DNA from: Fulvia fulva
Taxonomy: Eukaryota; Ascomycota; Dothideomycetes; Mycosphaerellales; Mycosphaerellaceae
Length of the DNA: 64,000 nucleotides
NCBI RefSeq assembly: GCF_020509005.1
Contig: NC_063019.1
Span: 2,294,001 to 2,358,000, forward strand
Direction of reading: 5' to 3'
Of this stretch, positions 43,990 through 56,300 are shown piece after piece (within the stretch, counting starts at the first letter, position 1; the number at the start of each line of letters is the position of its first letter). Made by a program: the position numbers and the translations under genes. The notes under the pieces were generated by a model. It saw nothing but the letters and a program-made list of their open reading frames with translations. It did no database searches and had not been told where the DNA came from.

Positions 43990-46900
43990 ATAGATAACTA
44001 AGAGATAATATACGGGATCCGGTATACGAAGGAGTTATAGGAATAGGCTAAAGCTAAATATAAGAGAAGACTTCTCGCTACTAGAAGAAGTTTGCTTTAG
44101 TAATATACTAATTCCGTGATAACAGAGGACTAGTCAATAGATAACGCCTAGTAGGAGCTTAGCGTAATTATAAGGAGGGCTATTTCAATCTCGCCTTAGT
44201 TCTAAGACATTAAGACTAAGGACAGAAAGATCTAGCAACTCTTAGTAGCTCTACTAGACTCATTTGGCTCAATTCGCGATATAATTAATGCCTAGGTGAA
44301 TCTCTCGCTATAAGACATTCTTACAATTCTTAGGGAGAAGCAAGAATCAATAATTTATTAAGGGGTAGCTATGTTCGCTAAGAAGGGTTTCTAGGGCAAG
44401 CTTACGTACTATCTCTACGGTAGTGACCATTTTATAAGCAAGTGCCTACACCTTTCTACAGCTTAGTAGGCTATTAGGAACAAGGACAAACTAGCTAGGG
44501 TTACCTACCCTACTAAGAGACAACTGTTACTACCTCGTAGGAGGTCATTATTACTAAACCTTCGTAATGTCCTTAAGGTAATAACGGATCTTATAAAGTA
44601 GATAACGGAGAGCCGTAAGCCAAAGGCCTCCTCTAGTAAGCCTATAAAGGCCTATACGACCTAGGAAGACGCATTAGACCCTAAGATACTATCAGAAGAT
44701 AATGATGTTGATAAGGTTGCCTATTCTACTATAGAAGCTAAAGGCAAGTACCCCTCGTCCGAGTGGTTACTTAACTCTTATACATCATTATATATGACTG
44801 ACTAAGATTCACTATTTAGGACACTAAAGCCTCTTTAAAAGAGGAAGTGGATCAAGGTTAGGGGTGGCTATCTATAAGCTATATATATAGGAAGTGTAGT
44901 AATAGGTAGTCCTTCTAGAAAGCAAATTGTCTTAGAAAATGTCCTATTTGTTCCTAGCCTTAGAGTTAGTCTTGTTTCGTAGAATCAGTTTAGCTAACAG
45001 TTTGCTATCTAACTACCTAGTTTCACCCTAAAATCCTTGTCTAGTAAACCCGTTGTCTAGACCAAACTTCGAGGAGGAGTACCGTTTATCTACTCGATCT
45101 CAGAAATTCTTAAGCTATAGTATAGTAGTATACTCTCTTAAGAACGTGACGGTACCGCTATAGCTAATACTAAGTCCGAAGATCAGTAGGAGCTATAGTA
45201 TAGAAGATATACACACCTTAGCAAGGGACTGCTAAGAAACCTATATAGAGTCACTAATAAGAAAGATCCTATTCCTATTCCTTCTAAATACCAGAATTAC
45301 AAGGTCTGCTCCCTTATAAACATAAGGAAGTTCAAAGGACCTACTATAGAGAGGAAAGGGGAGAGGCTAGCCCTCATCTCTATTGACATCTATAGGCCTT
45401 TTCAGGGCGTAGTCTCTAGGCTAGGATACAAATATTGGCTTGAGATTGTAGACAACTTCTCTAGGAAGAAGTAGGTAATCCCTTTGAAGGCTAGGAGCGA
45501 CGCTCCTATAGCCCTACGGGATTGGAAGGTCTAGGCAGAACGGTAGTCAAGGTGCTTTCTGTCTACGATCCGTAGTAATAGTACAAAGGAAATTCTCGCC
45601 TAACTAAAAGAGTAGGAGAAGGAGTTTAGCACTTAGATAGACACAACTGATGCCTACAACTCTCTTTAGAATGGACCTGTAGAAAGGTCAATTTAAGCCT
45701 CTAAGAACACAGTCCGGGCTATGCTTAAAGACTCTAGTATACTAGTTAAGTTCTGGCCAGAAGCTTTATAAGCATAGACTATGATCAGAAACAGACTGCC
45801 TAATAGTCCGATCATTGATAGTATTGCTCTTTCACTAGAAGAAGCCTTTACTAGCTAAGTACCGTTAGTCGACTATTTCCGCGTCTAGGGATATAAAGCT
45901 ATAGTCTATATAGACCTAAGAGCCCAACCTTAAGGCTTAAGGAGAGACAAGTTAATGAACCGAGGAAAAGAAGCCGTGTTTATAGGCTACTTAGAAAACA
46001 CTACAAAACAATAGCTATTCTAGGATTCCGACATATAAGCAATAAAAGCGTATAGTCACGTCGACTAGTTTAAGAATAAGAAGGGGGGCGATATAGATCT
46101 TGGTATCACCTTTACTAACTAGCCGAGTCGAGCGCTATAGCGTAATCCTATTAGGAGGAAGCCCTTTAGGGCGAAATTTTCCGATAGGGGATTATTAGAG
46201 ACACCGTTACAAAGGCTAGGAGAAAATATTAAGGCGGTTTCAATACTATCGAAGGCCAATAACGGTAGATCTATATAGAACATACCTAAGTCATTAATAC
46301 TATAGTAACCGCTGTTTATATAACTTCCCCCTTCCCTAAAGGACATTAGGGAATACGAGAAGTTTAGAGATTAGGGTACTCTAATAAAAGAAAAAGAAGA
46401 TGTCGTTCAGTTCGACCTATTCGAACACCTAGCGCTACCTTAGGTTGTAGGCAATAAGAGGTCAAGGGGGGACGGAGATAATAACTCTAAAGAGTATAAG
46501 GCTAAACACTATAAGGCTCTTGTCGCCTAGATGTTCTATCTAGACCCTATAATGAGCTAGGTAGAGGAGATTCTAAACGACGTAGAAGAACATACATTCG
46601 CTACTATTAGGCAGGCTATAGCCTATTAGTAGGAAGTGCCAATCCCAAAGTCCTATAAGGTAGCCGTAGGAGACCCCGAATAGGGACATATATAGAGAGA
46701 GGTAATCGAGAACAAACTTATTGCCTTAGTAAGCAATAACACCTAGGAAGTAGTTATACCGCCAAAGGGTGCGAATCTAATTACTTCTAGGTAGGTCTTT
46801 GATATGAAAAGAATGATTAGTAGAGCTATTAAGAAGTTCAAGGCAAGACTAGTTATAAGAGGGTTTTTATAGAAGTATAGGGTTGACTTCGAAGAGACCT

Positions 46901-48240
46901 TTATACCTACTATTAGACATAATACTCTCCGAGTATTCATAGTAGTAGTATATAAGAGAGATCTCGAGATGCACCTAGTAGATATAAATAATGCTTTTAC
47001 CTAAAGTAGCCTTCTTAAAGACATCTATATAATCCCACCCCTAGGAGTTAAAGCACCTCTAAACATAGTGTTCAAGGTCCTACAAAGCCTTTATAGGCTT
47101 AAGCAAGCAGCTAGAGACTAGAACAAGCTCTGTGTTATGAAGCTAGAGAAGATTAGATTTACCTAGTTTTAGGTAGATCTATACCTACTTATCTATACGG
47201 ATAGAGACCTTATAGTCCTTACCTATGTGGATGACATACCTATTATAGCTCCGAAGCTATTAGATGTTCAGTAGTTTAAGGCTAAGCTTAGAAAAGTGTT
47301 TAAGATTAAAGATCTTAGTGAACCTACGAAGATCCCTAGAATAAGGATTATAAGAGATAGGTCCTAAGGCACTTTGAAGCTTGATCAAGGACACTATGTC
47401 TACGCTAACTTAGCCAAGATAAACATAGCTAGAGAGAAGGCTACGCTAACCTACTCATCTATAGAGAGCTACGAGCATTTAGTGCCTACGGTACCTATAG
47501 ATAAGAGGTGTAACAAACAGGATTACTAGAGCTATAATAGTACCTAGATGTGGCTAATAATAATGACAAGGCCAGACTTAGTATTCCCCCTTAGAAGAAT
47601 TAGCTTATTTGTTACTGATCCCTCGTAGTAGTATATAAAGGCTTTGAAGAAGCTCTCCCGATACCTACGGTCGTACCTAGACCTAGGTCTTATATATAGA
47701 AAGGGAGGGGGCAATCTATAGGGATACTCGGACTCTGACTACGCTATAGACAAAGTGGATAGAGTCTTAATTCTAGGATACGTGTAGTTCCTTTATAGAT
47801 TACCTATGTCCTAGATAAGTAGGAAGCAGAAGTCTATTACAACATTAATAATAGAAGCTAAGTTCATAGCTATAAACGTAGCCGTAAAGTAGTCATAATT
47901 TCTTACTACTGTCCTTAGGGAAATAGGGTGCCTAGAACTAGTAGGAAAGAGCTCTTTCTAGCCGAGTATAAGGGTAAGCAAGGGCACTATTAACGAGCTA
48001 AGGCTAGTTAAGCTTATAGGTAACAACTAAGCCGCTTTGACACTTATTAAAGATGCCTATATATATAAAAGGTCAAAGTATTGATGTTGTATATAAGTAT
48101 ATTAGACATCTCTAGTAGTAGAAGAAGATTATAGTAGACTACTGCTATATAAAGGACATAGCTACTAATAGGTTAATAAAGCCCCTTAATAGCTAGTAGT
48201 TCCAAAACTTTATAAGGTAGCTCTAGCTTACGTAAAGGGA
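43990..48240 (+). pseudogene. Copia-3 Gag-Pol polyprotein, RIP-degraded
   Basis: Plus-strand homologue of the Copia-2 polyprotein. Readable pieces: mutated zinc knuckle CYLYGSDHFISKC (about 44410), protease remnant WLLNSYTSLYMTD (about 44765, catalytic Asp changed to Asn), integrase (45350-45860), RT (46640-47330, YVDDIPIIAP near 47220) and RNase H (47700-48220). Dozens of in-frame stops. The polypurine tract CTAAGTAGGAG (mutated CTGAGTGGGAG) precedes the right LTR at 48260-48270. Confidence 0.88.
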
Positions 48241-48270
48241 TTATAGGAGACTATATAGCCTAAGTAGGAG

Positions 48271-48504
48271 TGTTAAGAACATATAGGCCGTAGGACAAGT
48301 ATATAGGTATAGGTGTGTTATATAACTAGATCACGTGACTAGGGTTTGCTAGCCTATAGGCTAGTAAACATCCGGACACCTAGCATCTACCTACACTAAT
48401 ACTAGCGATACTGTATATAGATACACGCTATCCTATTAGGTCCTTCTTCGTCTTTCGTATAATCCGCCGTCTTCTACTACTACGCAACTCGTACCTATTT
48501 AACA
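48271..48504 (+). repeat. Copia-3 3' LTR (234 bp)
   Basis: TGTTAAGAACATATAGG...CGTACCTATTTAACA; less mutated than the left LTR and contains TCACGTGA at 48331-48338. Confidence 0.93.
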
Positions 48505-48509
48505 ATAAT

Positions 48510-51500
48510 CTCTATTAGGTAGATAAGGACTTTAGGATCCTCGACGCTCTCTACCTACGCTCTAAGAAGCTAAAGAATAGCAAGAAGGACGATAAGAAGG
48601 ACGGTAATAAGGATAATAAGGACGACAAGCTAGTAGGTTTAGGCTCTAATAAGCCGACCCGTAAGGCTTAGTCTACCCGACCTAAACTATTTAAGAGTGG
48701 CCTTAGTAAGACTATAGACGAAGCTAAGAACACTCGCTATATACGTAAGAGCCTCTATAAGAAGTGTCGTAAGCCCGGTTACCGCCTATAGTAACGTACT
48801 TACGAGCTGTTCGAGTACGAGATACTAGTACGTCTAGGTACTAACGCTAGCGGTACTACCGTTATACTACCGGCGGAAAATACCTAGTCTACTACTTAAG
48901 CGTAATAACTAGTAGACATAAAAAGGAGAATATAAGACATAACGAAGAGGTACTACTAGCAAAGCTACCCGAAGGGCTTAAGCTATTATTATATATTCTT
49001 AGGATAGTAGAAATAGAACACAACCCTATTATCGGCTTATACCTCGTAATACTAGGGATAGCTAATAGGCAAAATGCATTTACTTTCCTTAATGACGGTA
49101 CTAATCCTAAGTATATCGACTTCTCCTATACGTAAAAACAAAATCTACCCTTAATTAAGCTTAATAACCTACTAGCCCTTAGGTTAGTAAACGGCTCGAT
49201 AGCCGCGGAAATAATAGAATACCGTATAAGTCTAGAACTTATACTCGGCAATAGTCACAAGGAGACTAGAACCTTCTAGGTTATATATCTAGAGTATAAT
49301 ATCGTGCTAGATAGGCCCTAGTATAATGAACACTAGCTAGGTATCTACTTTACGTTAGGCACTATAACCCTCGACTCGGAGTACTATAAGAAAGGAGTAT
49401 TACCTATAGGATAGCGAGCTAGTCTAGGTATAGAGTATTAACGATAAGTAGGAACCGGTAATTGCTAAGTAGACCTTCGAACCTGCCCTAAAGACCCGAC
49501 TAGCGTATTAAGCTACTATTAAAGAAGACGACGATAGAGATTTTGTCTAGACTATAACCTCTAACATAATTATAAAGGAACGCCCGCGAACCGCTAAACT
49601 ATTATTCGAAAGGAAACTAGCTACGCCGACACTACCGGATATTAATATCTAGGAAGTCAGCGTAGAGGTAATTAAGAAGATAGTAAGGCGGAAAGGAGTA
49701 GAGGTATATATAATGTTTATCTTTAATAAGAACGAGCTATAATAACCTAGCGATATACGTACTATAGACCTACTTACTACCTACGCTATAAGCGCCCGTA
49801 ATATACGTAATGTAGCGATATGCTCGCCTAATACCGGCTATAGGATGCTTTCTAATAACAAGACTATCGAGCGACTTGATATACGTATAGCGGCGTTCGT
49901 ACTAGTAGCGTAACGCATTAGTTCGACTCTCTCTACCTACAAGATGTATATACAAGCCGATATAGACAAATTTATACGTAAGAAGGAGGAGACTATCGAT
50001 CTAAAGGACCACCTTCTCCCTATATATTACGAATTTACATATTACTTCTCTAAACAAGATACGAAGGAGCTTCTACTATATAGGCCTAGTATTAACTACG
50101 AGATCAAGCTAAAGCTAGGAACTATACCGCCTTTTAGTAGGCCCTACCGGATGTGAAACTAGGAGGACGAAGTTATCGTATATAAGGTCTAAGAGTAGTT
50201 AGCCTAGAAGGGCATTCGTAGATACGAAGGCAGAGTAGATACTTTATCACCCGTGCTTATTATTAAGAAACTAGGAGGTAGACTAAGAGTCTATATTGAC
50301 TATAGATAAGTAAACGAACGTACGATCAAGTCTAGGTATTCTATACCCTTAATACAAGATATACTTAATCGTATTACTAGTAAGAAGTACTTTACTAAGC
50401 TAGATATTATTGCCGCTTTTAATCGTATTAGAATAGTAGAGGGCTCCGAATAGCTGACCGCATTTATAACACGATATAGACAGTTTAAATGCCTAGTAAT
50501 ACTATTTGGGTTATACAATTCCCCTAGTACTTTCTAGTCTTATATTAACGACATACTACGAGAGTTCCTTAACGACTTTACGTCGGTATACCTAGATAAT
50601 ATACTTATCTTCAGCGACACTCTTAAGGAGTATATAGAGTATGTTAAGAAGGTACTTCGTAAATATAGTAAAGCCGGCCTATAACTCGACATTACTAAAT
50701 ATAAGTTTTATACCTAATCTACTAAATACCTAGGCCTTATTATTGGTAAGGACGGAGTCTTAATAGACCTAGCTAAGGTATAAGCTATAAGGGAATAGGA
50801 AACACTAGTAAACGTAAAAGATGTCCTTATGTTTAATAGGTTCTCCGGGTTCTATCGGCGCTTTATTAAGGACTATAGCAAGATAGTATTACCTATAGTA
50901 AAGCTGACTAAGAAGGACTGCCCTTAGTAATAAATAGAGGAATGTTAGAAGGTATTCGACGGACTAAAGTAAGCTTTCACCGATACTAAAGGCACTATAT
51001 TAGCGATGTTTGTCCTAGGACGTAGAATAGTACTTAAAACGGATACGAGTAACTTTATTACGGCTACGGTCCTATCGTAATATTATAAGGACAACATCCT
51101 AAGGCCAATTGTATACCTATCTAAGAAGATAAGCCCGTAGGAGTATAATTACGACATTTATAACAAGGAACTACTTGCTATCCTTAAAGCATTTAAAGAG
51201 TAGAAGCCCGAACTTATAGCTAGCGATATCGACGAACTAGACTTTAAGAACTTCACTGATCTAAGCGGCTACCTAGTACTAGTATATAGCGACTATAAGA
51301 ACCTCGAATACTTTATAACTTCTAAGTAACTAAATAGACGACAAGTAAGATAAGCCGAGTTCCTCTTATAATTCTTCTTTAAGATTATATATCGTCTAGG
51401 TGTTTAAGGAGCTAAACTAGATAGCCTTACTAGACGTTTATAGGACGCGATTCTATATAATAAATTAGATCCGCGGTACGTATAGTAGGATCGTATACTG

Positions 51501-51901
51501 CTTAAACTAGAACACTTCTTATCTATTAGCGCTAGCTAAATCCTACGGCTAAGCGTATCCGAAGTCGAAGGAGTAGTAGTAGACGAAGCGCTATTAGCCG
51601 ACATTAGTAAGCTATACGAACAGGACGATATAATCGAAGCTACGACCTAGTTAGTAGTAGGCGAACCTATTAAACTACTACGAAAGAATAAGATTGACGA
51701 TAAGTACGCGATACTAGTCGATAGGATAATCTATATTAAGAATAGATATAGCGGTTATAGTCTCTTTATCCTATCTACTAAAGATAAGGAAAGCACTATA
51801 CGTATACGTATCGTTAAGGCCTTCTACGATATACCTACTATAGGACACTCCGGTAAGATAACTACGAGCCGGTTAGTATTACGTTACTATATATAGCTAC
51901 G
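48510..51901 (+). pseudogene. Gypsy-C gag end, protease, RT, RNase H and integrase start, RIP-degraded
   Basis: Plus-strand continuation of Gypsy-C. The gag tail has Lys/Asp-rich sequence (48510-48800). Protease is at about 49090-49390 (YIDF...LRLVNGSI...VLDRP). RT has an N-terminal block at 49944-50156 (YYEFTYYFSK...PPFSRPYRM), RVYIDY-stop-VNERTIKSRYSIP near 50290 and YLDNILIFSD near 50590. RNase H is at about 51000-51400. The start of the integrase zinc region reads GHSGKITTSRLVLRYY near 51850. It breaks at the 15-bp TSD of LINE-C and continues at 56980. Confidence 0.87.
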
Positions 51902-52127
51902 GTCTTACTATGTCCGCTAGCTATTACCCGCTAATAGGGTTGAAATACTTAAGCGCCTAGCGCGTCGAACGAAGAAAGAACTAAAGGTCGAGACTGAGCC
52001 GGAGATCGACATTAAGCCTATTAATATAGAAGCACTTCGGCGTATAAGCCGGAGGAAGGGCTATAAAGTATATATAATATAGAACCTATATACTAGACCT
52101 ACAAGGGCCTCGAAGAGGCGTGACACG
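51902..52127 (+). other. RIP-like, Gypsy-like segment fused to the LINE-C 5' end
   Basis: Lies inside the LINE-C TSD but differs sharply from the LINE body: CpA/TpG-poor and CpG-rich. It reads in the ORF1 frame as ILKRLARRTKKELKVE, then EIDIKPINIEALRRISRRKG and YKVYII, a stop, then NLYTRPTRASKRRDT directly before Met1 of ORF1. The EALRRISRRKGYKVYII stretch resembles the region between protease and RT of Gypsy polyproteins; Gypsy-C has VIKKIVRRKGVEVYIM at about 49660. The single TAG may be a RIP change of CAG. Confidence 0.7.
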
Positions 52128-53387
52128 ATGATAGCGATCGCAGGAAACGACCAGGAGCAGGAGAGTAACGAGTGGAAGGAGGTCTGCAGGAAGGCAGAAA
52201 CAATGGCAATGGCAGGAGATGGCGAGCACCCAGAAAGAGCACTTAAGGGGATGATTTTGGAGCTCCTTGGAGGGCTAAAGGCACTAAGGAGCCAAACAGG
52301 ACAGATCATTAACAGGACAGGAGCAGCAGCAGCAAAGAAGAGGACACAGGAAGGCCAGAAACTAAGCCAACCAACCTGGGCAGCAGTTGCATCCCAAAAC
52401 CCTCCCCCCCAGAAAACAGCTATCAAGGTCTACATTTCCGACCAGCAAGAGCAGAAAGAGATTGAGGGCCTGTCAGGCAAGGAGATCATACAGAAGATTG
52501 GGATACAAGGCATCATTGGAGCCAGGAAAGAGAAGGGAGGTGTCCTTAAGCTGTTCACAGCACAGGAGCAAGACAGGAAGAGGCTAGAGACACAGAAGGA
52601 GTGGACAGTCAAACTAGGCAAGACGGCTAAGGTCTCACACCAACAAAATATGGTTATTGCCCATGGAATGACCACAAAGTTTGACATTGAAGGAGACCTT
52701 AAGAGGCTGCAGGACCAGAACCAGGCTGTATGCCCAGGGCTACAGATCACAAAAGCAGCATGGGTCAACAGAAAGACAAAGGACACAAAGAGAGAGTCTT
52801 CTCTAGTGCTCTGGATAGGCACTGCAGAACAGGCAAACACCGTGCTTGACAAGGGCATCTTCTGGGAATGTGAAAGAATGGACACAGAAATCTATAGAAG
52901 CACCCACAGACTACTGCAATGCTTCAAGTGCCAACAGTATGGTCATATCTCTACTAGATGCCCAAGCCAAAAGGACACTTGTTCCCACTGTGCTGGTAGC
53001 CACAAAGTACAGAATTGCACAGCCCCAAAGAGTGAAGCCAGATGTGCATGCTGTGGAAAGAAACACCCTTCCTGGTCCCAAGACTGCACAGCTAGGATTG
53101 AGGCAAAGAGGAGGGCAAGAGAAGCCAGGATCAACACCCCTATCAGATTCCAGACAGGGACAATCACCCAAGAACCCCTAAGGACTGTCTACAACCCTCT
53201 GAAAAGAGGCAGAACAGAAGAGACCACACAGGCCCAAGGCCACCCTGCTATGGGTAGACCAAAATCAATTGTGGTTGCAGGAAGAGACCCGTCACAAAGC
53301 AGGCTCAACCTTACCACAATCCCAAATAGCAGCCAGCAGCAGGAAGCACGAGAAGACCAGCAGGAGACCAGCATAGATGAGTCATGA
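52128..53387 (+). CDS. LINE-C ORF1, gag-like RNA-binding protein (419 aa)
   Basis: Intact ORF1. The N-terminal part (1-110) is Lys/Gln-rich. The middle (about 100-250) resembles the ORF1 core of LINE-A. Three Cys/His knuckles follow: CFKCQQYGHISTRC (about 263), CSHCAGSHKVQNC (about 284) and CACCGKKHPSWSQDC (about 307). These are expected to bind element RNA in a ribonucleoprotein particle. The tail is basic then Gln/Glu-rich. The stop overlaps the ORF2 start as ATGA (53384-53387), suggesting stop-restart translation. ATG at 52128 is the first Met after the in-frame TAG of the 5' segment. Confidence 0.93.
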   Translation: MIAIAGNDQEQESNEWKEVCRKAETMAMAGDGEHPERALKGMILELLGGLKALRSQTGQIINRTGAAAAKKRTQEGQKLSQPTWAAVASQNPPPQKTAIKVYISDQQEQKEIEGLSGKEIIQKIGIQGIIGARKEKGGVLKLFTAQEQDRKRLETQKEWTVKLGKTAKVSHQQNMVIAHGMTTKFDIEGDLKRLQDQNQAVCPGLQITKAAWVNRKTKDTKRESSLVLWIGTAEQANTVLDKGIFWECERMDTEIYRSTHRLLQCFKCQQYGHISTRCPSQKDTCSHCAGSHKVQNCTAPKSEARCACCGKKHPSWSQDCTARIEAKRRAREARINTPIRFQTGTITQEPLRTVYNPLKRGRTEETTQAQGHPAMGRPKSIVVAGRDPSQSRLNLTTIPNSSQQQEAREDQQETSIDES

Positions 53388-56300
53388 TTGAGACACCTAA
53401 TCTTACCACTATCCAGTACAACGTCAACAAAAGCCAGCACAAGGTCCAGAGAAGCTTTCTCCAAGCACTGGACCCAAAGAAACACCTAGTTATTGCAGTC
53501 CAGGAACCTTGGATCAACAGCAAATCTAACAGACCATCTACTGCTAACGACCCAAGGTATCACACACTCCTAGCCAAACAAGGCACCCCTAGAACATGCA
53601 TGTACATCAGCAAAGAGATGGCAACAGACAGCTGGGAACAAATCCAACAGGAAGGGGGAGACATCACCTCAGTCAGACTCAACACCAACCAAGGCAGCAT
53701 CCACATCCACAGTGTATACAACCCACCCCCCAGCTCCAGAAGCAGCACCCAGCTGGGCACACTACAACAGCTGCCAGACATCCTGCAGAGTGACTCCCAA
53801 CACATCGTGCTGGGAGACTTCAACTTGCACCATCCTACATGGGGATCAGACTTTGCACCTGCCCATCACTTCCTAGCTAACAGACTCCTCTCCACTACCC
53901 AAAGCAACAACATGCACCTAGTTACCCCAAAGGGCCTAACTACCTGGTCACAGAGAGCAAGCTCAAGCACCATTGACCTGTGCTTTGCATCACATGACCT
54001 GCAGCAGAAGGTCACCAGATGCTGGGTTAACCAGGACTTGGAGTCCTCATCAGATCACCTCCCAATTCAGGTGGAGTTTGAAACACAGACACAGCAGGAA
54101 GGAGACCTAGAACCTCAGCTGGCCTGGAAGGCAGCCAACTGGGAACAGATCAGACAAGACCTGGAACAGAAGCTAGCTGGACTAGAGACCAGGAGACTGG
54201 AAACAGCCTTAGACATAGACCAAGCAGTGGCAGAACTGGTTAGAACAATGCAGGAAACTGCGGCAGCCCACACCAGAGAAAAGAAACAGTCACTGTACCA
54301 GAAGCCATTCTGGACAAAGGAATGCTCAGAGAAGGTCAAGGCAGCCAGGCAGGCCAGGAGAGCCCTTACCCAGAGCCACTCCCAGGAAGCATGGGACAGA
54401 TACAACCAGGCAACCAGAGACAAGAAGGCCCAGATCAAGAGGGACAAGATGCTGGAGTGGAGGTCAACAGTTGGATCCATTACCCAGAATCCTGAGAAGA
54501 TGTGGAAACTAGCAAAGTGGGCAAGACAACCCACACAGGACAGAAACATGCTGCCCCAGTTTCCAAACATTGAAGACCAGGAAGGAGTAATCCAACACAC
54601 TCTCCCAGGAAAGGCACAGGCATTGGGGAAACATTTCTTTGGCACACAGGTAGAAGCTGACCTGCAGGATCTGGAGGGCAGTGTGTATCCAACACCACTA
54701 GAGCAATCCTGCACAGTGGGAGAGGGAGAGATCAAGAGCATCATTAAGAGACTCTCAGGAAACAAGGCCCCAGGACCAGATGGGATTCCAAACTTGTTCA
54801 TTAAGACATGCAAGGACCAGATCTCCCCTGCACTGTCAAACATCTTTTCACAGTGCATGGCCCAAGGACACTGCCCTAAACACTTCAAGGAGTCACTGAC
54901 TGTGGTCTTGAGAAAACCACAGAAAGAGGACTACACAAAGCTAAAGGCATACAGACCTATTGCCTTGCTCAACACACTAGGCAAACTCCTGGAAAAGATC
55001 ATAGCAGAAAGGCTGACAAACCTAGCTGAAGAACATGGAATCCTTCCTGAAGAACAGATGGGAGGCAGGAAACAAAGATCAACACTAACAGCTGTGGAAC
55101 TTATCACAGAGCAGATCAAGACCCTATGGCACTTTGGGAACAACAAAGCAGCCACACTCCTCTCACTAGACATATCAGGAGCCTTTGACAATGTCTCACA
55201 CCAGAGGCTGATCCACATCCTGAAACAGAAGGCTATCCCTAACTGGACAGTCCAGTTTATCCAGTCCTTCCTCAGAGGCAGAACCACAAGACTAAGACTG
55301 GGCAGATACAAATCTGACAGCATGCCTACAGAGACAGGAATCCCACAGGGATCAACAATGTCTCCAATCCTGTTTCTCCTCTTTATGGCAGACCTGCCAG
55401 CAAAGCTAAACTCCAGAAACACATCAGCCTCAGGGTTTGTAGATGACACAAACATCCTAGCCTGGTCAGACAGCACAGAAGAGAACTGCAGAATCTTGCA
55501 GAAGAAACACAAGGAATGTGAGGAATGGGCCAGGAAACATGGAGCCAGATTTGCCCCAGAGAAGTATCAACTCATCCACTTCAGTAGAGCCAGAAACAGA
55601 CACAATATGCAAGCCCCAATCACTATTCAGGGACACACAACAGAACCCTCAAGTGAATTAAGGGTGCTAGGAATATGGATGGATCCAAAGCTCAGCTGGG
55701 GACCACAGGTCAAGAAAGCACAGGCAAGAGCAGACAACAACAGGCAATCAATTGACAGGCTTACAGCCTCCACATGGGGAGCCACATTTGCGAAAGCAAA
55801 GGTTATGTACAAGGCCATTGTGAAGCCAGCCATGCTATATGGAGCCCAGATCTGGTCAGCCCAAGACAAGATCCCAAAGAGAATTGCAGATCCCATCAGC
55901 AGAGCCCAAGCCTCCTGTCTGAAAAAGGTGCTTGGAGCATACAAGTCAACTCCAACAAGGGTGGTCGAAATGGAGTCTGGCTCCCCACCAGCCAAGCTCT
56001 ACCTTCAAGGGTTGAGATACCAGTATGCAGGAAAGACGTCTGCATACCCAGCCCAGCTAGTAATCCAGAAGGCAGTCAACAAAATCAGGAGCCAGTGCAC
56101 AAGAAGGCACAGACAAGCAAGACCCAATCCAGCCCCACAGAAGCAGCAGGACCTGCAGAAGTTCAAAGAACTAGCAGAACAGCTGCACCTAGCCCAGCAG
56201 GAACAGGACAGAAGGGCTCAAGGGAGAGGATCAGCAGCCAGCCAAGGGAAGAAGCAACAGTCTCTAGCTGAAAGGATGGCAGGACTCCTCTGGAAGACTG

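Larger units (their letters stand above)
42973..48504 (+). mobile_element. Copia-3, full-length, heavily RIP-mutated
   Basis: 5532-bp Copia on the plus strand with 234-bp LTRs (42973-43206 and 48271-48504). TSD is atgat (42968-42972) against ataat (48505-48509), which differ by one TG-to-TA change. Its polyprotein is homologous to Copia-2 along its length. The LTR shares its last part with Copia-2 but has a different upstream part. Confidence 0.93.
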
